NCBI GenBank assembly: GCA_020064725.1
Contig: JAGTWJ010000001.1
Span: 372,001 to 436,000, forward strand
DNA: 64,000 bases
Origin: Drechslerella dactyloides
Lineage: Eukaryota > Ascomycota > Orbiliomycetes > Orbiliales > Orbiliaceae
Direction of reading: 5' to 3'
Position numbers and translations under genes: made by a program
Part shown: piece by piece, positions 57,687 through 64,000 of the stretch
Numbering within the stretch: the first letter of the stretch is position 1
Layout of the letters: each line of letters opens with the position of its first letter
Notes under the pieces: generated by a model
The model's database searches: none
Seen by the model: the letters and a program-made list of their open reading frames with translations, nothing else
What the model was told of the DNA's origin: nothing

Positions 57687-60025
57687 TTACTCGATGACGG
57701 AGAGACCGCCGCGTGGCAAGCGCGGTTCACCCTCCTTGTACGGCTCGTTGCAGTCCTCCCGCAGCATATCGTTGATCCATCGGCCGTTCGGCTTGAGGAT
57801 CTCGCCACCCTTGCCCATCTTGGCCGCCATGTACATGAAGCACAAGCTGTTGCCGACTGTGCCGACCTCGTCCGAGACGTTGCTCTTGGCAAAGTTGGCC
57901 ATGCGTTCGTACAGGTCCTTGTCGCGCCAGAGATCGAAGAGGTGGCGGGCGACGGCGTCGGAATCGCCGGGCTCGACGAGGTAGCCGGATTTGCCGTGCT
58001 GGACTTGCAGTGGGATACCGCCGGCGCGGCTGGCGATGATGGGGATACCCTTGTGAAGAGCCTCCGAGACCTTGACCTCGAAGCCCTCGCGAGTGGAGAG
58101 CTGGAGGGCGACCTTGGCGCAGGAGAGGAGGGCGTTCAGGACTACAGATGGTGTCGTTAGCAATTGCCGAAGCTCGTTGTAGAGAGTTTGAGGTAATGGG
58201 GATACTCACGCTGGTCGGAAGGTGGGATACGCATGACGATGATGTCGGTCACGTATGGCTGGTTCTCGGGGTATTCAAGGATGTTGAGGACTTGGTCGTA
58301 GATGATGGACGCATCAGGATCATCGATGGCACCGTGACCGCAGCTAAAGTAACACGACTGTTAGTGTCACAGCAAACATGTATACGGAATACGCCAGGAA
58401 CGGGGCCAACTTACATGAGCAGCTGCGGAATCTTGCTGATGGGCAGAATGTTGTCCAACTTCTTGCGGAGCTTGACGTAACTCTCAATGACCGTCGGAAT
58501 ACCCTTCGATGGATCGAACCGGGCAACCTGAACAATGTAGTTACGAGCCGGATACTGCAGCTTGTACATCCGGTTCTCACCGCAGAGAGTGCGGAAGTTG
58601 TGGAAGTAGTAGCGCAGATCCCAGTCGCGCAGAGGCTTGCTCAAACCGTCGCACCAGTCGGTGGCGGCACCCATCAAACCAACAGTTGGCGATGGAACGT
58701 TGCCGGGGACGAACTTGTTGACCGGGTGGGAGATGAAGACATCAGCGTGCTGGATGCGGTCCCAGAGGTAGTTCCAGACATCGTTCTGCGCCGTGTTGGG
58801 CCTCAGGACGAGGTCGCCACGGATTTCAATGTGCGAACGGTAGATGACGGGGACGTCCGGGCGAAGCTTCTTGATGAGAGGAATGAGACCGGGCATCTGC
58901 GGGTCATCGATGAAGATGACGTCCGCGCCAGTCTTGCTGAGAGGACCGCCCTCCTTCAGCCAGTATCTTTCGGCATTGTAGGTGATCCACTGGTCCATCT
59001 GGGCCTGGTGGTCGGCGTTGAAGCCGACGGACGCATCGTTCACGCCCTGGAGGATGTTGTGGTTGTTCTTGGTGATGCGGAAGACGGCCGGGTTTGGCTT
59101 TGGGACATACCATCTGACGTCGATGCCGAGGAGCTTGTAGAATCTCATCATGGCGTGTCTCATGAGAGCGACACCACCGCCCTGGGGGGTCGAGTTGAAG
59201 AAGGCGATCTTGATCTTCCTGTCCTTGATTTCCTTCGCGTACTTCATGACGCAGTTCCAGGTCGTCTCGTGGACGGTATCCTGGAGTTGCTTAAGGTTGA
59301 CGAGGTGGATCTTGCCATCGCCATCGACCTCAACCTGGTTGCGGAACCCGATGGTAAGGCGAGGGTTATGGTTGGGGCCAAAGTACATCAAGGCCTTGCG
59401 AACAGCAGAGTCGGCCTGTTCGTCAACGCTCCTGACCTCGACACCCTCCTTTGGAGGAGAGTAGCTCGAGTTGGCGGAGGCATGGTCAGGGTCGAGGGTG
59501 ATGTGGACGTGGAAGGTAATAGGGACGATGTCCAGCTCCTTCCAGAGGATTTGACAAATGGTCGGGCAGTGGTATTCTGCTCCCTCGGTGATACCGGCGC
59601 CGACAAACTTGACGGTGTGATCGCGCGAGAAGGCGGTGAGCTGCTGGACGACGTATTTGAGGACCATATTGGAGACGTCCGATGGGGAAGTCTCAGCGCT
59701 GACATCGTAGGTCTCGACTGAGAAATCGGTGGTGTACGTTCCGTCGTGGATGGAAAGACCGATCTCGAGGAGGCCGTCGAGGACCAAGGCGGCGACACCG
59801 ACGTACATTGGCTACCCGAACCGTTAGCATTGCAATTACCGTGCACTCATAGGATAGATGGTATGAATCGAGATATCTTACAGTTAGAGCAGTGCCAACC
59901 CAACGCTCCTTGTCTTCCATGATGCTGGTACGGCGTCTGTAACCAGCGCCATCGGGCGCACGAGACTGGAAGTCATGGTGGTCGTCCTGCGAGAGCCTGC
60001 GAACTGGCGGCTTCGTTTCTGCCAT
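57687..60025 (-). CDS. GT4 trehalose synthase/phosphorylase (CCG-9 type)
   Basis: Retaining glycosyltransferase that acts on trehalose in many filamentous fungi (clock-controlled gene-9 product of Neurospora). Exons on the minus strand are 59882-60025, 58415-59811, 58210-58343 and 57687-58141, giving 709 residues. N-terminal MEDKERWVGTALTPMYVG is family-specific. The N-lobe has AFFNSTPQGGGVALMRHAM; DVIFIDDPQMPGLIPLIKK and PVIYRSHIEIRGDL follow. The GT4 core has YIVQVARFDPSKGIPTVIESY, LLICGHGAIDDPDA, and the donor-binding STREGFEVKVSEALHKGIP (E-x7-E). It is unlinked to TPS1 but belongs to the same metabolite. AGGGG cores are upstream. Confidence 0.92.
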
Positions 60026-60050
60026 GGTTAAGGTTTGAGAGCTATCTTAT

Positions 60051-60635
60051 CTGTCAATTATGTCAGCTTAGTCCACACTGAGAGCCGAAAGGTAAAACTC
60101 CTCCAGAAAAAAAAGAAAAAAAAAGATAGGAACGCGTCAAGCAGAAGACGAAGCAATAGCAGTTGACGTGAGCGGAGCACCGCGAGAGCTATCGACTTTG
60201 AATTGATGTGTTGCGAGAACGTTGGACAAACGGCGGTTCCAGAAAGGCAGCCGGGCAGCGGCAGGTGCGGGGCACTGCAGGCAGCAGGGCGCAGTGGGGG
60301 CCGCTACCTGGCGGGCTAGCTGGCAGCTTCTCGAGCCACATTCTGGTAGCTCCAGTACAGTGATCCGAAACAGGGAATACAGTGAGGGGCAAGAGGGCAA
60401 GGGGCAAGAGGGCAAGGGGCGGGCCAAAAGCTTCTTGACTATTGACGATGATTGACGTAGTCTCTGCTCTGCTCTGACAGACATCATCGAGCAAGAGGCA
60501 GCATTGACAATTGCCCGAGAGACGGCTCTGATATCGGAGCAGAGGGGGAAAGAGCAAAGGCATCACATGAACTTCGAACTCTCAATTGAGATGCGGACAG
60601 CACCAATGCAATTGACGTGCAACGGAGGAACTTAC
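60051..60635 (-). other. Possible 5' UTR intron of the trehalose synthase gene
   Basis: On the minus strand GTAAGT follows CAGACC at 60635, and TAATTGACAG gives an acceptor ending at 60051, 25 bases before the ATG. This would be a 585-bp leader intron. It is inferred from consensus only. Confidence 0.3.
60385..60419 (+). promoter_or_regulatory. Cluster of three AGGGG (STRE-like) cores upstream of trehalose synthase
   Basis: AGGGG occurs at 60385, 60400 and 60415, a 15-bp spacing produced by a short GGGCAAGAGGGCAAG-type repeat, about 360-395 bp before the start codon. Two more lie near 60656 and 60708. They fit stress or heat induction, but the repeat itself could explain the clustering. Confidence 0.35.
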
Positions 60636-62477
60636 GGTCTGTAGTCAAAGTAAGGAGGGGTAAGGAGAGGAGAAGAGGGCGACAGGAAAGAATGATCCGG
60701 TAGGTGGAGGGGAGAAGACAGAATTTATACCAATGGGTGGATCCGTGGCAGTCAAATTTGGAGAAGGAGGGTGGGGATCGTGAACGTGAACGCGTCTTTG
60801 ACCGCAACCTCAGGCTTAAGCTTGCCAGTCACTCCGCACTTCGCTGTCAACTGCAACCAACTCAAGCGCGTAGCTGTAGCTAGCCAGAATCGAAGGCGGT
60901 GGCTGCAGGTGCCAGCTCCTCCCTTTAATACTCCTCATCAATGCCCACATGTACACGCGGGATGCTCACGAAGCATTCTTACTCCGCATACACCACGGAA
61001 GGATTGGATGCCATGATGATAAAGCGGCACTACTCAAACACCAAGCGATTGACGATGGTATACGCAGCTCTGAGGCAAGCAATTGCCTCGATAGCGGGCA
61101 CAATCATACGATGACGTTGATGAACCTGGCGAGCTGGCAAACCGTTGAGCGATCCAACGACGGCCGCCTCAAGCTAACCGCACCTTCTCTAGACTGAGAA
61201 CGATTTCAGAGCTTCGGGCAAGGAAGATTATTAGGCCCTCAGACAGGCCTGTGCATGCTCATGCTCCGAGCGCCCTCCGGCTCGAGGGCCGTTGCGCTAT
61301 AGCTAGGTGGAGCAACAGATGGACATGTCGTGTCATGGCAGAAGATCAAAGGCTAACGACGTGAAATGCAACTGCAGGACTAGTAGCTAGTCGCCTCGAG
61401 CTAGCAACCTCAGGAAATTTGAAAAGAGCAACGAATTGGCAGCCTTTGCAACATTTGCAGGTTGAAGGACGGCGAGAAGCTGGGGATTTCGGGTGGACCT
61501 GTCATACCTGAATGAACTGAGCAGTGGCTCTCGCTCGCTATTCCAGCCGAAAGCTCTCGCTAACGTGGGTCGATAAGTGCCGGGCTGCAGCGATGTGGAG
61601 CAGGAATACGGCTAGCAATCAGTGATAATGAAATCACTTCAAGTTGCTCGATCGATTAACGCCAGACTAACGCGAAGAAAGTTTTATTCCGAGTAGGGCC
61701 AACGACGCCTTTATATATCACAACGGTCTCTACAGTTTCCTACGTCGATGTTCAACGTCGGTCCCTCTGCTGAGCGATTTGCTTCATGCAGGAATTCGAA
61801 GCTTTCTTTCTACTCGTCGAAATCCCCATTCCAGAGGCTGCACATACGTAGCTTGAGGTCCCCATTGCAGCTCCTTTCATGCAGACTGGAGACCCACTCA
61901 AGCTCCCAGCTCCCCACGCAATTCAGAGGCAGACCAATGGCGAGCTAATCGAAAAGAAAAAAGCATGTGGACACTGGTGAACACGGTGCAAGCTCCAGAT
62001 CCCCGACCCCGGCCGTCGAGCATGGGGCAAAGAATTTCCATTACCTTGCCAGATATGGTGATAGGTAGTTCGAGTGTGTCGCCTCGCCTACCGAGCTCGA
62101 GCGAAAGATACCACGCCGCTGTCGAATGGCTCTGCAGGCCAGTCAATCACCCCACGTAAAAAAAAAAAAAATTCAGTTTCGATTACCTTACACGAACCGT
62201 AAGTTAAATCGGGCTGACCGGTGTATCGTTTCTTCTTCGGTCGACTCGGTCGGTCAGCTCAACAGAAAATCGAACCGAGTCACCGCGCACCGATCGAGCA
62301 AGCAAGCGAGGGCTTCATTTTGGTTATGTTCCCCGCAGAGCTCGCCGTAGTGTGCCCTGACGTGAAATGGGCTTGGACGTATAATATCGACCAACATCAT
62401 CATCGATAGCATTCCATTGCTCGATTGAAGGACCTGCATAAGCATACAACATAGCTAGGGCCCCATGTTGTCGATGG

Positions 62478-62528
62478 GTGCATGTACCTGTACCTGTACC
62501 TGTGTCTGTACCTGTACCCTACATGCAC
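62478..62528. repeat. Hexanucleotide (GTACCT)n repeat bordered by a 9-bp inverted repeat
   Basis: Five to six GTACCT-like units (one GTGTCT variant) between GTGCATGTA (62478-62486) and TACATGCAC (62520-62528). Confidence 0.8.
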
Positions 62529-64000
62529 GTCGACACGTCGACAACCGGCTTGTTGAGCTTCGGCGTCCGATCCAGCGTCCATTCGTACTCCTCGAGCTAG
62601 GCCAAGTCCATTGTACTTATGGCTTGATACTAAGTAAGTAAGTAATTCGCACCTTGCATCGTGCATGCATGCACGGTGCTGGAACGCTGCTTAAGATACC
62701 TCCGCGTACTGATAGATATCAGGTACAAGCCACTCAGATAGCTAAGCTACACTACCAGCGTCAAACCCTTGCAATTGGCTGCACATGCATACAACATTGC
62801 TGATCCCGCTCGAGTATGTTCGATGGTACTGTACCAGATACATACTTGTATACATCCTCGGACACAGGCATGCGCCAGTCGGCACAGGATGCAGCGTCGA
62901 CACGCACATACACATGCGCATTCCTAGCTACGTCGATACGTGTGGTGTAATGCACATTCTGCAGAATTGAGAAGGCCCGAAAAGACTGCTACCTGTCCTT
63001 ATGAAGATCGCCTTTTGGGAAGTCCCGCCTCGGCCAACGTCCGACTGGCTTGGCTACGCGTGCGAAGCCTCTTCGCAGTTGGGCGTATGCGACTCCGGGC
63101 AATCATCGACGTCGATGAAGCCACATGGGGTACCTGGATAGCATGAAAAACGAAAGCCGGATATGGTGTCGTAGCGAGTGTCCCGACTATCGACGGAGCC
63201 GACGACTGGCGAGCGTAAATGCCACTATACTGTATTATACGACGTTGAATATAATGAAGAATGATCAAATTGCACCTGCCAGCCTGCTTCAAAAATCCAA
63301 GCTGTCATCGAGACTGTCTAGGGGTCTTAAGTGATTGCCCTCATAGATATATCGATTATTATATGTACTGCACGACGAAACTGGCGCTTAAGGTGAACTC
63401 GGACGACACAGTTGGTGCAATGGGCGCCAATGCAAAGACGGCAAGATAGGAGAGATTGGCCGTCTGCCTCCTCGAACGCGAACGTCACACAGCCGTCGTG
63501 CCAGCGTACCGTGCCACTCACGGGAGACGAGGCTAGCAAGTGAGTGGTTTCCAGTAAGGATTAGTCAGATTGCTGCCTGCCTGCCTGCTGTCCATCGACG
63601 GCCGAGCCATTAGCGCATACCTCGTTGCGGTCTGAGTGTGCTCTCAGCGTTTGATATGGAAGTGGTCTCTTGGGGCCAATATATTCGTTCGAGCGCGGCC
63701 GTTGAGTTTGACGGGAAGGAGGACGTGACGGCCTTCTCCAATTACATTATAAGCGGGACGGCCGCAGACTTGAAACAAGCACGGTCCTTCGATCTCGGTC
63801 CCGGTCGAATATCGAATCTCGTTCCCCACCACTGCCGCTCGCGCTCGTCGTCGCATCGGCCAGCCTGATCGAAACATTCCGCAGCGTGAGACCAAGTTCC
63901 TGCCTTCTCCTTCGCCCTGTCCCACTGTCCACTGTCGGCGACGGTCAATTTTGGCGTGCAGCTTGGTCATTTTCTTTGGCGCCCCGTTTTTTGTGTTTTA

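Larger units (their letters stand above)
60026..64000. other. Right flank without a supported gene
   Basis: About 4 kb. The first 800 bp are the trehalose gene promoter and leader. From 60800 to the end all ORFs are at most 108 codons and show no recognised motif. AT-rich runs, an A12-13 tract at about 62159 and a hexanucleotide repeat at 62485-62518 are present. The promoter of a gene beyond the edge may begin here. Confidence 0.5.

Noticed and set aside
58378..59721. 447-codon plus-strand ORF opposite the trehalose synthase gene
   Set aside because: Rich in Val/Asp/Leu as expected from antisense of a codon-biased gene; the minus strand has clear GT4 motifs.

Overview
The window is nuclear DNA of a filamentous ascomycete (Pezizomycotina-type). 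Genes lie on both strands and are cut by short GT-AG introns, mostly 45-110 bp, with CTAAC/CTGAC-like branch sites and pyrimidine-rich promoters. The protein set also fits: HPC2/ubinuclein, a BSD2-like protein, AA9 LPMO, a fungal GT4 trehalose synthase/phosphorylase and a Zn2Cys6 regulator. I cannot name the species. Gene models were spliced by hand: in every model the exon phases add up to an open frame, and family motifs run across the junctions.

Layout. 0-26 kb is dense and GC-rich, with mostly housekeeping genes: UBP2 deubiquitinase (cut by the left edge), complex I 21.3-kDa subunit, tubulin cofactor C, a CBP6/UQCC2-like complex III assembly factor, HPC2/ubinuclein, RPAP1-like, BSD2-like, protein-L-isoaspartate methyltransferase, TPS1, a MIT/AAA ATPase, mitochondrial uS17 and an F-box protein. 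26-38 kb is sparser and AT-richer. It holds three secreted proteins (a Kex2-type repeat peptide precursor, an AA9 LPMO and an HNH nuclease), the complex I TYKY/NDUFS8 subunit and a solitary initiator tRNA-Met. 38-60 kb holds a proline-rich NPF protein, eIF2B epsilon, a Zn2Cys6 regulator, an MPR1-like acetyltransferase, MLH3 and trehalose synthase/phosphorylase (CCG-9 type). 60-64 kb shows no convincing gene.

How they fit together. Four genes serve mitochondria (two complex I subunits, a complex III assembly factor, uS17m). Two unlinked genes make or turn over trehalose (TPS1 and the GT4 enzyme), and both have AGGGG stress-element cores upstream. The other conserved genes do unrelated cellular jobs.

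The strongest candidate for something undescribed is the secreted precursor at 26453-27235. It carries seven exact PTGHGG cores in dibasic-cleaved units. The cores are identical in protein but use different codons, and no tailoring enzyme is seen nearby. Other points of note are a 9-nt microexon in the NDUFS8 homologue, a 15-nt microexon in TPS1, a 13-bp tandem repeat inside the Zn2Cys6 regulator, and MLH3 with eroded ATPase motifs but an intact endonuclease motif.
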